DNA of 64,000 nt from Aplidium turbinatum (taxonomy: Eukaryota > Chordata > Ascidiacea > Aplousobranchia > Polyclinidae): contig OU964925.1 in NCBI GenBank assembly GCA_918807975.1, forward strand, positions 23,223,608 through 23,287,607, given 5' to 3'. The position numbers and the translations under genes are program-made. The notes beneath the pieces were generated by a model. It saw only the letters and a list, made by a program, of their open reading frames with translations. It made no database searches and had not been told where the DNA came from. Each line of letters opens with the position of its first letter. The stretch's first letter is position 1. Shown in pieces: positions 1 to 33,038 of this stretch.

Positions 1-2
1 TG

Positions 3-829
3 CAAAATGAAATTCAGGGCTTTCACTGGACACACGCCCAAGCAACTAAGCATCTAGTGCTTTGCTATTACAAAAACACCGACTCCGACATGGTTGAACA
101 CTTATCCCTTTGCTTTCTATCAGACATAATGGTTCATGACGTACAAATGGTGTACTACCTTCAAATTGCAAAGTTTAAACGTCTTGTCAAATTTATCTTG
201 TCGTGCTATGGCTGATACTGGTTTTTAGCACCGTGCCAAACTGCCAAGTCAATGCACCAACAAACGACTTGCGCTTTATTGAAGTCCTACACCAATACAA
301 AGAAGAAGACAAGCTAGTAGCAGAAGTAGCGCTCAAGCATTTCATGCTACACACATGGTACTTGTCTGGGGAACTTGCTTCCTTTGCCCTTTTCAGCATC
401 AAGACACTGCCAGCTGAGAAAGCAGCAATACTAGCAAGAGCAATACTAAAGAAAATGAAAAGTTTCAGACAGCCATTAAAAAGATTTGGAGAAGGTTTTG
501 GAAAGCCAGGGTTGATTCCAGTGTTGCCAGCAACCAAGTTGGCTGATCTAATCAATGAAGATTCCTGGTTCCTTTTTGCAGCACTAAAGCTTGGCCATTG
601 TACAAGTTTCATGGACGAAGATGTTCTTCAGTGAGACAGATGTCCTTCAGATGGAGCTTGCTGCACAGTTGTAAGGCAGCTAAGAGTAATGAATGATGCA
701 GCTGAACGGGGTGTCAAGCTTGGATGCGACTATCTTTCATCGGCAAAGTCTGAACAGAGATTTCAAACTGTTCTGCAGACTGTTGAAGGCAACTATCAGC
801 AGTGCCGAATTTACGGAAGAAGGAAATAA
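3..829 (+). pseudogene. 3' part of a broken gene of an uncharacterised multicopy family
   Basis: Three consecutive stretches read as one degraded protein: roughly 3-206 (EIQGFHW, CYYKN), 203-634 (WYLSGELASFALF, RFGEGFGKPG, LADLINEDSWF) and 689-829 (NDAAERGVKLGCDYLSSAKSEQ). From memory, the order of these blocks and the closing 'NDAAERGVKL...Q..LQ.VE' resemble a large family of uncharacterised, intron-poor, multicopy proteins in invertebrate genomes. No function is known to me. The copy enters from the left edge and has a few breaks, so it is a fossil rather than a working gene. The family is identified by recall only. Confidence 0.5.
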
Positions 830-1490
830 ACAACAATGTTCAATGGATACTGCATATTTAGTTGAACAGGAAACTGTGCCTTTTCAAACTGTGTTAATTT
901 AATTCGGAAAATACAGAATTTTGCAAATTCGGCAAAACAATGTGCATTTATTGGTGTTTTGTGACCAAAACAGTGAATGTTAAAGTTTAGATAAAGTTCA
1001 GCGAATATTTTTTTTGCAATAAAATGATCAAAAGGTGTGCAGTTTAGAGAGAAAAACCCTAAGAGTGATTTAACGCTTTTGGACTAACGGTACATATATG
1101 TGTACCACAGACATGCCATCTGAAACTAGGGTTTTCGCATTTTTCGCTCGACGTCTATATATCAAAAATTCATTCGCGATGTGGTACCCCTAGATCCAAA
1201 TCATTTCGCATAAAACTTCACAGGTTTGTTTACTTTGACAAAAGGAACACTTCTGACAACTGCAGAACAAAATTTGAACGAAAAAGGGCAGATGATGCAC
1301 CCTACCGGTTCGAGTCTAGCTATGATGATTTTTTTTTTTTCAATTGGTGAAAAGCCTATGTACTGTAGTCATCATAGTTCCGACAAGTCGGTTGCATAGA
1401 TTTGTTTTCAGGAAAACCGCCTGTAGGTTATATCTCAGTGCTTGCCTTTGTAAAAAAGAACACGATCGCCAGTAGGGTGGCTCATGCTAT
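830..1490. other. No gene seen
   Basis: AT-rich sequence with no open frame of note and no repeat that I could match elsewhere in the window. It separates the broken gene at the left edge from the foldback element that starts at 1499. Confidence 0.5.
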
Positions 1491-1498
1491 ATTACATT

Positions 1499-2361
1499 GC
1501 GGAATGGCCCGTTTCGGCGAGTCCGATTCGGCGAGTCCGATTCGACTAGTCCGATTCGGCGAGTTCCCTATTCGGCGAGAGCCTTTTTCGGCGAGTGCCC
1601 TATTCGGCGAGTTTTTGAAATTTTTAAAAGGAAATTATCGGGTACCGTAGCCTAATTACAATTGCTGTTTTTACATCGTTTTAACGTCGCTAAACGTTGA
1701 AATCGTGCAGAAAGGAATAAAAATAAAATGTTTGAACTACCGTATTATTAATTAAAATTCGTCATGTCAGTTTAGTTGTTTTTATTTCTGACCATCATAT
1801 GAAAAACAATACACGTCAACATAGCAGAGGTAGAAGCGACAAAACGCGAACGTTAAAACGTGCTTGAATTCGTCATGTCAGTTCAGTTGTTTTTCTTCCT
1901 GATCATGATATCAAAAACAATACGTCAACATAGCAAAGATGTAGAAAAAGGTAGAAGCGACAAAACGCAAACGTTAAAACGTGCTTGTGACCGAAGTAAG
2001 TTATTCAGTTGAAAGAAATTTGGCAAGGTCGCAATTGTTTTTGATATGATGGTCAGAAATAAAAACAACTGAACTGACATGACGAATTTTAATTTAATAA
2101 TACGGTAGTTCAAACATTTTATTTTTATTCCTTTCTGCACGATTTCAACGTTTAGCGAGGTTAAAACGATGTAAAAACGGCAATTGTAATTAGGCTACGG
2201 TACCCGATAATTTCCTTTTAAAAATTTCAAAAACTCGCCGAATAGGGCACTCGCCGAAAAAGGCTCTCGCCGAATAGGGAATTCGCCGAATAGGGAACTC
2301 GCCGAATCGGACTAGTCGAATCGGACTCGCCGAATCGGACTCGCCGAATAGTAGCAGACCC
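1499..2361. mobile_element. Foldback element with ttcggcgagt-repeat inverted ends (family 1)
   Basis: The two ends are long inverted repeats of each other (about 1515-1840 against 2030-2347). The outer part of each arm is a tandem array of the word ttcggcgagt and its variants. The inner part contains tttttacatcgttttaacgt. An 8-bp duplication ATTACATT flanks it at 1491-1498 and 2362-2369, so both limits are exact. The left terminus reads gcggaatggcccg and the right terminus, reverse-complemented, gggtctgctac. No coding capacity, so non-autonomous. A second member with the same termini lies at 24908-27488. The superfamily is unknown; 8-bp duplications are made by hAT and P-like enzymes among others. 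Confidence 0.85.
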
Positions 2362-2369
2362 ATTACATT

Positions 2370-2781
2370 GACCACTACGCAACGCTAAGCCACACTAAAA
2401 TGACGTGAAAAAAAAGCAGCACAAGTTTGCAATGAGCGTATACTATCTCCGAAGAACGGTACAAAACAAAGCAAAAATTAATGACGCACAACACCAGACG
2501 TACAGAACGTTGGACCACATTATGTTGCAGCTTTTAAACAGCCAGAAATTAAGATAGGTTCGATCGTCAACGCAACATCACATGAGTTATATATAATATT
2601 GAGCCTAATGGCAAGATTAAAAGGTGATTAGCATCTTTCAAAGGCGTCATTCGTAATAATTTCAAAATGACATGTCAGTTGAAAACTCCACTTTGCCGTA
2701 ATCACTTCAACTTTAAACTATAGATATGGCAACATTCTGAGAAATTCTTTTTCAACTCGATAACCCGTCGTTTCAGCTTAC
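2370..2781. other. No gene seen; 3' side of the last visible par-3 exon
   Basis: This lies beyond the donor site of the last visible par-3 exon and is presumably intron. No further par-3 exon, such as the coiled-coil region, was recognised before the left edge. Confidence 0.5.
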
Positions 2782-23438
<20,657 letters not shown>

Positions 23439-23701
23439 AGTTTGAATATGCACTAAAATTTTCCATTAAAATGTTAAAACAAAACCTAAGAGTAAACTCC
23501 AAAAGCAACACTCGGTAACCAGAAAAATCAATTTATATAACAGCTACAGCAACAATATTACATGGGTTATTCTTCTTATTGAATATTTCAATTGAGAATG
23601 AAACAGGCCACAAAATTAATTTGGTAACAGTGATTTTATTTATTACCAGATATATATACATTAAAAACTTAACACACACAATTTTAGACAATAGTCTAAA
23701 T

Positions 23702-23990
23702 CAGGGTTTCCCAAACTTTTTTGGGCCCCGGACCACTATTTGTGAAATATTTTGGGCCACGGACCACTAATTTTTGTAAACAACTTTTAACTGCAACAAA
23801 GGTGCAATAAGTAAGATTTACGATACTGAATAGCAAAAGCTTTCGAAACCATTTAAGTTGTAAAGAACTGCAGCGATTATCTTTGACAGGGTAAGTACTG
23901 TACAACGTATATGGGTGACTTTTTAATTTCTTGTCATATCGCCACGGACCACCTGTGCAGTCGTCGCGGACCACAGTTTGGGAAACCCTG
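23702..23990. mobile_element. Short hAT MITE upstream of par-3
   Basis: Termini cagggtttcccaaact and agtttgggaaaccctg are perfect 16-bp inverted repeats. An exact 8-bp duplication gtctaaat flanks it at 23694-23701 and 23991-23998. The subterminal phrase gccacggaccac also appears at both ends. The element is 289 bp and begins about 260 bp upstream of the par-3 start codon, so it may lie in the 5' UTR or promoter. Confidence 0.95.
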
Positions 23991-23999
23991 GTCTAAATA

Positions 24000-24907
24000 C
24001 TCTCAACACTATAAAGGGTGCTCACTGCTCAGTGTCAAGTTAAAAAGCCAAGCAGACCGAATTAAAGCAAAAATAGTCACCACTCTCCTAAAAGTCTTTA
24101 CAGTTGAATAAACCTGTGAGAAAATTGTAAAAACAGCCACAAACCTGTGTTTCCAACATCAGGTACACTTGGAAGGCTGCTTAATTTTTGTGCAAAAATT
24201 TGTATCCGTTCTTTAAATTCTTGTCCGGTGGTCCTATTATATGGATACACAACAGCTCATACTTATCAAACAATAGACTTAAATAAAGCTTATAGGCAAA
24301 AAACCTTCAATACACAATTATCAGTTATATTATTTGTACAGATATTTAACAGCACATTGCTGCAATAAAGCATTTGAGCTGATAATGTATTTTTTTCACA
24401 TTTTGATGCAAAATTGTTTTGGCTTCACTTTTCTTAAAATCTAATAAATATGTTTCACTGCCAGCTCAAAAAAATCTCATACTGCAGACAATCTTGTGTG
24501 CAATGTAAGTGGACTTGACTTTGGTCTTAAAAAAACTTCAAATTTTATTATAAAAAAGATTTACAGCTTCCCATCCGGCCTGGAGCCAGCTGGCTTTATG
24601 CTTCCCAGCTTCACTGCAATACTCCAAACCCTCACTTAGACAGCAATAGGCTTCATGTTGATATGGTGTCAACTTTCACAAGAAACTTTTTAACTTGTTT
24701 TGAAGTCTTCTTCCACCAGTTGCTTTGAATTAAATGTGTTCCCAAGATGAGTTCTTTAAACGAATAAACTGAACCTGATTGTTCACTGGGCCTCCTTATG
24801 GACTAAAATTACTATGCCTGGAATGATGTTGCTTCCTCTGCATGTAGAAAGGCCAAGCTAGAATGCTCTTTCTGGAAAAAAAATAGTTTTTAGATATTTG
24901 TTTTTTG
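24000..24907. other. No gene seen
   Basis: Contains a short stretch (24015-24115) related to the repeats near 48570-48720 and 57000-57080 (gccaagcaga-c-gaattaaa-caaa). A possible donor-like site near 24143 on the minus strand could belong to a par-3 5' UTR exon, but nothing supports this further. Confidence 0.4.
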
Positions 24908-25535
24908 GGGTCTGCTACTATTCGGTGAGTCCGATTCGGTGAGAGCCATATTCGGTGATTTTTTTTTTAAATTATCAGGTACCGTAGCTTAATTATTATT
25001 GCCGCTTTTACATCGTTTTAACGTCGCTAAACGTTGAAATAAGACCCTAACCTGTAACCTCTATTTACAGTGCTTCTTAAACTTTTTAGTTCTGTTCACC
25101 CCTAGCATCTATCTCCAGATTTCATTCACCCTTGTCTCATGATATGATAAAACTATCTCGTCTATATAATATAACAGCACAAAATGACTTAGGTTGTTTC
25201 GATTTTTGTTAAGATCAACTCAAGCTAAGTTTTACCATTGCAAATCTACAATTTCTCGAGTCCAAAGATACAAAAGCACAAAACACAGTCACCAAATGTT
25301 TATACTTATACACTCAGTGTAAACCAACTTCACTATTACAATAAGCAAAAAAAAACACTAAAAAACAACAGTTCAGTAGTCGATTTACTGCATAAAATTG
25401 TTTACTAATGACTAGAATGCTCCTGAACTTTCGCAACTAGTTTTTCAAATTGTGGATGAATCAGTCCTTCTAATGCCACTCTCATCAATGAGTCCACACA
25501 TTTCAGTGCATTTCTCTTTTTACTTTTCAGTTCCA

Positions 25536-26560
25536 CTAGGCATGAAAATCATTTTTCTGACAAGTGAAGTAAGTAGTAGGCATGAGCACCAATTTCGGCA
25601 AGGCTTTTAAAGCAATCGTCTTATACTCAGGGGATTCGAGCAAGCTGATCCAATAATCGCCATAAGAGGGATGTGTTTTGAAGAACGATTTTTGAGAAAA
25701 ATCATTCTGTAACTCCAACATTGTTTCCATCGTGTCTGCAAGGTTTGCTTGGGACAAGTGATCAGCAATAAAAGGATTTACTATCCACATTTCATTTTCC
25801 AAGTCTTGATGCAGTTTTGGTGGAAAATACATTTCGAAATTGTCACTTAGGAGTTGCAAATGGTCCAATATTATAGTTGTTACCCTATTTTCAAGCTCTG
25901 GTGCTTTATCTTCCCAGTTGCATTCTTTCATATAGTTTTCCAAATTCGGAAAGTTTGAGAGATTGTTTTTGCGAAAGTTGCTTTGCCACATTTTTATCTT
26001 CAGTTTTATGGATTATATTTTCCCTGAGACATCAAAGATGTCGCTTGAAGTGACAAATTTAACTGATTTAAATGATTAAAGATTGATGCCATGTAACACA
26101 ATTTCGATATCCAAACTTCATCTTCAAAAAGTACTCCACTTTCATCATTGCAAGATTTTAAAAATTCATACAGTTCATTTCTCAGCAATAAAACTCTTTG
26201 AAGAACTTTTCCTCGTGAAAACCACCGATCACTATGTAGAAGCAGAGTTTTGTGATCACTGATCTCCAGACATTTTATCGCAAAATTTAGAAAACAATCG
26301 ACTTGTTTTTGCTTTAGGACGAATAGCATTGACAATCTTCACCACATCACTCATCAGTTTATCAAGCTCACTCGCCTTATCAGAGGAATGAGGAATGTGC
26401 TCTCAGTTTCTTTGAAGCTAGCGCTTCACGATGTAGAATGCAGTGTAAAAACTTGCACTCTGGGGACCTACGTTTGATCAGTGCAGTAGCACCTCTGTGT
26501 TTTCCTGTCATAGCTGCTCAGTGCGTCCACTTCTGACAATTGATAAATCCTCTTCAGTTT
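25536..26560 (-). pseudogene. hAT transposase-derived ZBED5-like protein, broken
   Basis: In order on the minus strand: CKFLHCILHREALASKKL; then ELDKLMSDVVKIVNAIR; then LLLHSDRWFSRGKVLQRVL; then EDEVWISKLCYMASIFNHLN; then the C-terminal WIVNPF with YGDYWISLLES and YPLL-like helices. This is the order found in ZBED5/SCAND3-like proteins, which derive from hAT transposases. The zinc-finger start is missing, and there are at least two frame changes plus a stop, so it is a plain decayed transposon gene. Confidence 0.8.
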
Positions 26561-26878
26561 CCTTTTCTGTCCTGATAAATCCCTTTTTTCTCAGTCGGAA
26601 ATAAAATTTCCTTCATAGGCGAGGTTATCTTTGACGCTATTTAAGTTGAAAAGGTGCTAATACAACTTTAAAGTTATTATAATCTCAGTTAAAGCTATTT
26701 TAATCTCGATTTTTTTTTTCAGTAGCACCGGTATGTCGAAACAATGTTGTTTTATTAGAACAGTAAGCTGCACAAAAGCAGCACATATTTTACAATAACA
26801 TGGTTTACTTGCTTTGTTCACTCTCCAACCAAAAACTGCTTGTCAGTTAGTTGGTTCTGGGACATTTACCAGCTGGAG

Positions 26879-27000
26879 TCAGGGCCGGATTTACCTGATG
26901 GGGGGCCCAGGGCACTTTTAGATCAGGGGGCCTCCGAGCAAAAATTTTTTTGCGCCTTGAGAAACTAATCACTGAGTAGTCTACAACATAGCTTAACTAC
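26879..27000. mobile_element. Left-end fragment of the ggccggattta MITE
   Basis: Starts cagggccggatttacctg, then gggggcccagggcacttttaga, and is highly similar to the left half of the complete copy at 42348-42609. The right end was not found. Confidence 0.65.
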
Positions 27001-27496
27001 TCAGCCACGTAACCAAAACCACGTTTCTTAACCAGTCGTGTACACCGGATCAATGTTGCCAGATGAGCAAAAGCAAAAGTAGCGGAGAAATGTCTGAATA
27101 ATAGCGGACTGGATCAAAAGTTAGCGAATTGTATAAAAGTTATTTTTTGGTATAAGCTGCTCATATTTTCAACTAGGCTACTATATTCATGCTAGTCAGC
27201 AATCATTGACAAGCTATCATCCATTTCTGAGGGTTCACCCTTATTCACCCCTTTTGGTTGGTTCACCCCTGCAAAAATTTTATTCACCCTGGGGTGAACC
27301 ATTCACCTGTTTAAGAAACACTGCGGCCTAACCCTATCCCCTAACCCTATAACGGCAATGATAATTAGCCTACAGTACCAATAATTTAAGAAAAAAAAAC
27401 ACCGAATAGGGCTCTCACCGAAAAGGGGTCTCATTCTCATCGAATAGGAAACTCACCGAATCGGACTCACCGAAACGGGCCATTCTGTGTTTTTTG

Positions 27497-28341
27497 TGTA
27501 CAATTAGTACCGGTACCCCATGTAACTTTAAAAGCACACTATAAAATTCTGGTTTTGTAGTGTTTCTGATAAGTTCTTTTATTTATTCATAACATGAACC
27601 ATTCGTGTTGAACTTTTAGCGCTCAGGCATCTTCTGAGGATGGTATGCAATATGTATATAATGGACTTGTCTTATGATTTCACATGTTATTACCAATAAT
27701 TTTTAACTGAAATCATGAAAGGAGTAAATGTCATTAGGCTTATAGTGCAGAGGATGTGTAATGTATTGGCACCTACTTTGTTTAGGATGATGTTTTCGGC
27801 AATGCTAACAGATGCTTTCAGAGATAAAGACTGCAATGGTATTTCAATGCGCTATCGTTGTGACGGAAAACTATGAGACGTGCTTCAAAGCAATCACCAA
27901 AGTGACCAAAACTGTCATTCAGGAACTTCTGTACACGGATGCCCTGAATGCCTGTTCCAAAAGCAAAATTCAACAACAAATGAATAAGTTCTCCCCTGCT
28001 TGCGATAATTTTGGACTAAACAAAATTTGAAAAAAAATTTTAATCGAGAATGGGAGTAACTTTTCTTAGACCACAATTTGCTGCTGATTTCAAATCTGGA
28101 GCTAGTTTTGCTCTAGCACATCAGGTTTTAAAGTTATTGGTCTGAAAATTTTTGACCAGAAACGTCAATATTGCGTTCAAATACCGATTTTGTCGCTACA
28201 ATTTTCAAATTTAGATGATCCTTAGATGATCCTGATCCTGCCAAATTTAGATGATCCATCCTGCAGCAGAGACTTTACCGCACAAAAAGGCCTCATCAAT
28301 CATCTCTGCACTCATGTGCACTGACCATCATAGGCGCCGAC
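27497..28341 (+). mobile_element. LINE reverse-transcriptase fragment in otherwise empty sequence
   Basis: At about 27785-28025, FSAMLTDAFRDKDCNGIS is followed in another frame by VIQELLYTDALNACSK and FSPACDNFGLN. In craniofacial-development-protein-2-like LINEs this is the region around the YADD box; here it reads YTDA. A small, frame-shifted remnant. The rest of the interval shows nothing. Confidence 0.65.
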
Positions 28342-28647
28342 TGTTATAGTCGTCATCTACGTTGAATATATGTAACTCGTGACCAGCGTCACTACATAAT
28401 CACCGTTCAGCGTTTTCTGGTACAGACGTTGGAATTGATTACCACCGCACTGCGCGTGTAATCAATTGAGCGTTCTGTACCACGTTCCTTAGTTGATTGT
28501 TTTGCGTTTCTTTCTTACTATATATTGCGTTGATTTCATACACTGAATCAGTAAGTAACAAGAGGTAAATGGTTTTCTCACTTGGTTGGCTATCGCTACA
28601 ATTATTATTGTTTATTTTATATTAAACGTCTGGAAATACAACAGACA
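28342..28647 (+). repeat. 5' LTR of Ty3/gypsy copy 1
   Basis: 306 bp, the same length as the 3' LTR at 33039-33344. I noticed a single difference by eye. It contains tatatattgcgtt, a possible TATA region. No clear target duplication was found outside the pair. Confidence 0.93.
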
Positions 28648-31600
28648 TTTAACTGGCGTCGCCGGCAGGATCTTTACAGAATTTCTACAGGATTTTAGAA
28701 ACATGGAGAAACTGATCGAAGTCCTGCAACAACAAATTGCCAACCAAGAACGCCAGACGAAGGAGCAAATTGCCAGACAAGAAGAACGTCACCAAGAACA
28801 AGTACAATGTCACCAAGAACAAGTACAACGTCACCAAGAACAAGAACAACGTCATCAAGATCAAATTGCCAACCAAGAAAAGCGCCACCTTGAACAACTA
28901 CGAGAAATACGAGCCCAAACTTCAAGACCACAACCAACAACAATACAACAGACATTTAACTGGCGTCGCCGGCAGGACAGGCAGGACAACAACAGGTATC
29001 TTTACCTAAGTTCGTAACGTTTGATGCCACCACTGAACTGTGGGCAGACTATTGGAAGAGGTTTAACACCTTTGTAGCAGCACATTCAGTCGCACAAGAC
29101 AAAATGCCGCAGGTTTTTCTCACCAATCAATCACCTACAATCTACAAAATGTTAACAAATTTGGCTGCGCAGGAAACAAACCCAAAAGAAGTCAACGATC
29201 TCACCATGACGGAAATTACAAATTACATGGCTCAACAATTCGACCCAAAACGCTTCATCGTGAGGGAGCGATTCCGTTTCTGGAGCGAAATGAAGCGCAA
29301 GCCCGGTGAAACAGCTCAAGAACTAGCCATCCGCATACGCCAGGCAGCTGCCACCTGTGACTTCTCGTCCATTTCAAATCCATTGGACGAAGCTTTACAT
29401 ACTCGTTTTATTTGTTCAATAGGTAACGAGGCGGTGCTTAAGGCGTTATTCAAAATCAGAGCTGATGAACTTACTTTCAAACGTGCGGTGGAGGTTGCAT
29501 CAGAAACCGAAGAGGCAGCCAAGGTGGCCAAAGAAACTGTTTACGGCACTCCACCAGCACCAGTTGCGAAAGTAAGGACCATCAGCAAACCTCCAAAAAC
29601 TAGGCAACTTACAGGTACTTTCTTTTCTTCTAAAAATAAAGAATGCTATCGCTGTGGTAATTCCAACCACAACGCCAATGACTGTAGGTTTAAGAAAGCC
29701 ACTTGCCATTTCTGCAATATTACGGGACACTTACAGAGTGTTTGTCGAAAGAAAGCTAGACAGTTCAAACCTTCTAAGGTAAATTGTATTAAGGAAATTA
29801 ACATGCTTTCTAGTTCTTGCAGAAAACCTCGAAATTCAAAGTTGGAAGTACCGATCTCCATTAATTCGGTAACCACACACTTAGAACTGGACACTGCTAC
29901 AAATGGAAATTTCCTTTCCAACGACGTCTGGACTCGGGTAGGCGCACCTCAATTGCAAGCACCAGTGTCGCAGTTCCAATCTGCTACCAAGCATCTAGTA
30001 CCAATCACGGGTTCTTTCACGGCCCAGGTAACTTGTCCTTCCACGGGAAGGTCAGATAATATTTCTTTTGTAGTCACGACAGTCAAAGGACTAAACTTGC
30101 TAGGTCGTGATGCAATCTCGTCTTTAGGAATTTCTATCGATAAATTCCTTCTGTCTAACTGTTCTACTTTACAGAGCATCCAGTCATACGACAAGCCTGA
30201 TAAGAGTCTGGAGAAAGCATGCTCCCTCTTATGTGACGAGTTCAAAGATGTTTTTAAGCCTGAACTCGGGTGCTTACGAGATTATGAACTAGACATAGAT
30301 TTTAAGCCTGATGCTAAACCTGTTTTTCTCAAACCTAGGCCTGTACCTTTCGCGCTAAAGGAGGACTTAGCACAAGCCTATGATTCGGGCATTGCACGTG
30401 GTGTATGGACACCAGTTCAGTTTTGCGATTGGGGCACACCGGTTGTTCCAGTCCGTAAGCCTTCAAACTCTTCAGAAGCGAAGGCCAAGTTACGCATATG
30501 TGGCGATTATTCAGTCACGGTGAACCCTTCCCTGGAGACCCATCGTCACCCGTTACCCTTACCAGAAGACTTAATGCAAAAGTTGGGTGGTGGGTATGGT
30601 TTCAGCAAGATTGGCTTGGCTGATGCCTACAATCAGATTCGACTTGGTCCTGACAGTCGAAAACGACTCGCATTAAGCACTCACCGTGGCGTACTTTTAC
30701 AAAATGTTTTACCTTTTGGCATATCTTCTGCTCCAGGTTATTTTCAGAAGATCATGGACGACCTTACAGCCGACCTTCCAGGGGTCGCAGTCTACCTAGA
30801 CGACATTCTTGTCAGTGGCACTACTGCTGAGGAGCATCTCCAGAATCTTAGACGGCTCCTCGATCGACTTCACTCAAAAGGCCTGAGGTGTAGGAAAGAC
30901 AAGTGTAAGTTTGCACAACCTCAGGTAGAGTATCTCGGACACATTTTGTCCAGGCAGGGCATCTCCAAAGGTCCCAAGGTAAACGCCGTACTGGAGATGT
31001 CTGCCCCCACTGACGTATCTTCTCTTCGTTCGTTTTTAGGTTCCTTACAATTTTATTCGAAGTTTCTACCGTTGAACGCTTCTACTGTAGCAGAACCACT
31101 ATACCATCTCACGAAAAAGGACATTCCTTGGAGATGGGGAAAACAAGAGGAAAACTCTTTTGCTCAGCTGAAGCATCATCTATCTACTGATGAGGTTCTT
31201 ACACATTTCAATGCGTCACTTCCGGTAGGTATCGCATGTGATGCTTCTAGTGTGGGCATCGGTGCTACTTTGTTTCACCGTTACCCAGATGGCACAGAAC
31301 GGCCTATAGCAAACGTTTCAAAGATATTAACAGCTTCGCAGAGAAACTATAGTCAAATTCAGAAAGAGGCTTTGTCGATAATTTTTGCGCTAAAGAAATT
31401 CTATCAATATCTTTTTGGTAGATCATTCATTTTGGTCACAGATCATAAACCATTGCTTAGTCTTTTTGGCCCGACCAAATCGACACCTTCTTTGGCAGCA
31501 AATCGTTTGGCTCGTTGGGCACTCTTTTTGTCGCAATTTACATACACTATTGAGTACAGGAAGACGAAGGATCATCAAAACGCTGATGCTTTGAGTCGCT

Positions 31601-33038
31601 TACCAGCAGGAGGGGATAAAGTCTTCGATGAAGAGGAAAGTGCGGATGACATTGATATCGTCTGCGCTATCGATGCTTTGGATTTACAGGTCCAGACCCC
31701 AAATGCTGCCTCACTGCGTAAAGAATCTTCTAAAGATCCTACCATTTCCACGGTAATGCGTTTCATTCATGAAGGATGGCCGGCCAAGTCTTCTCCACAA
31801 GACCCGGTCGAACCGTTTCGTAAGTACGCAGACTCTCTTTCTACTTGTTACGGATGTCTACTTTACGGTTCCAGAGTGGTCATCCCGTCCAAACTTCGTC
31901 CTTCCGTCCTTCAATTGCTTCATGAAGGACATTTCGGCATTGAGAGAATGAAGCAGTTGGCAAGAACGTCCGTCTACTGGCCAAACATTGACCGAGACAT
32001 AGCGGAACTTTGTCACAAGTGCAGTACCTGTGGCGAATATCAACCGCAATCTAAAACCCAGGTCCAATCATGGACGGTTCCAGAAGCACCGTGGAGTCGC
32101 TTGCACATAGATCATGCGGTAGAATTCATGGGTTACCATTGGTTACTCAGCATTGATGCTTTTTTCTAAATACCCATGTATTCATGCTACTACTTCTTTA
32201 TCTTCAACAGCTACTATCAACCTGCTAGAAGAAGATTTTGCTCATTTCGGCTATCCCCATACTATAGTTACCGATAATGCTACTACTTTTAAATCCACAG
32301 AATTTCAAACTTTCTGTAAGGAGAGGGGTATGGTACACATCACGGGTGCACCTTACCATCCGGAAACCAATGGAGCGGCGGAGCGCCTCGTACGTACGTT
32401 CAAGCAAGCACTTCGCAAATCTTCCCTACCCCCGAAGCAGGCCGTCTTGGAATTCCTACAGCAATATCGACGCACGCCCACTCCGAGTGGCTACTCTCCA
32501 AGCCAATTACTCAACAATCGTCAGATTCGAACCAAGATCGACACGCTTCTCCCTACACCGTCTCAAGTGGTACCCCGACAAAACCCTCACAACACCGACG
32601 CCTCCGAAGGTACCAAACGACATTTCAAACCGGGAGATCCCTGTTACGCGCTATCATTCACTCCACGACGGAGCCAGGATCCTCGTTGGGTTCCAGCCGA
32701 GGTGATCAAGCGACAGGGTAGCCGAATCTTCCTGGTACGTCTGCTGCCACATGGTCCGACGTGGAGGCGCCATATGGACCAACTGCAACCTCGCTATGCA
32801 TCATCGGAGGACCAGGAGCCGGGAGATACTCCTGCACCAACAATCGACTCTTCCGCTGTCTCCACCTCAGCCCGAACGAATTCGGACGACACACCGACTG
32901 TACCGGAATTCGGGCCACACAACCCACGAAGGTCGAGCCGTCGCCGCAGACCTCCGGCTCGTTTCGGACTTTGAGTTTTATTGTTAATTCGGTGTCTTGT
33001 TCATTTTTTATGTTTGTGTATAAAAATTATCGGGGAGG

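Larger units (their letters stand above)
25068..27323 (-). mobile_element. ZBED-like hAT transposon nested in the foldback element
   Basis: Inverted ends cagtgcttcttaaac and gtttaagaaacactg are the classic hAT terminus. Subterminal gttcacccct occurs at both sides. It carries the decayed transposase at 25536-26560. No clear 8-bp duplication remains next to the ends. Confidence 0.85.
24908..27488. mobile_element. Foldback element family 1, second copy, split by a hAT
   Basis: The left end, gggtctgctactattcggtg, is the same terminus as in the copy at 1499-2361. The right end is ccgaaacgggccattc. The arrays of ttcggtgagt face each other at 24920-24960 and 27395-27480. An exact 8-bp duplication gttttttg flanks it (24900-24907 and 27489-27496). 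Its middle was replaced or interrupted by the hAT element at 25068-27323. Confidence 0.85.

Noticed and set aside
203-634. A working single-exon gene
   Set aside because: The similarity to a longer protein continues outside this frame on both sides in other frames, so it is a broken copy.
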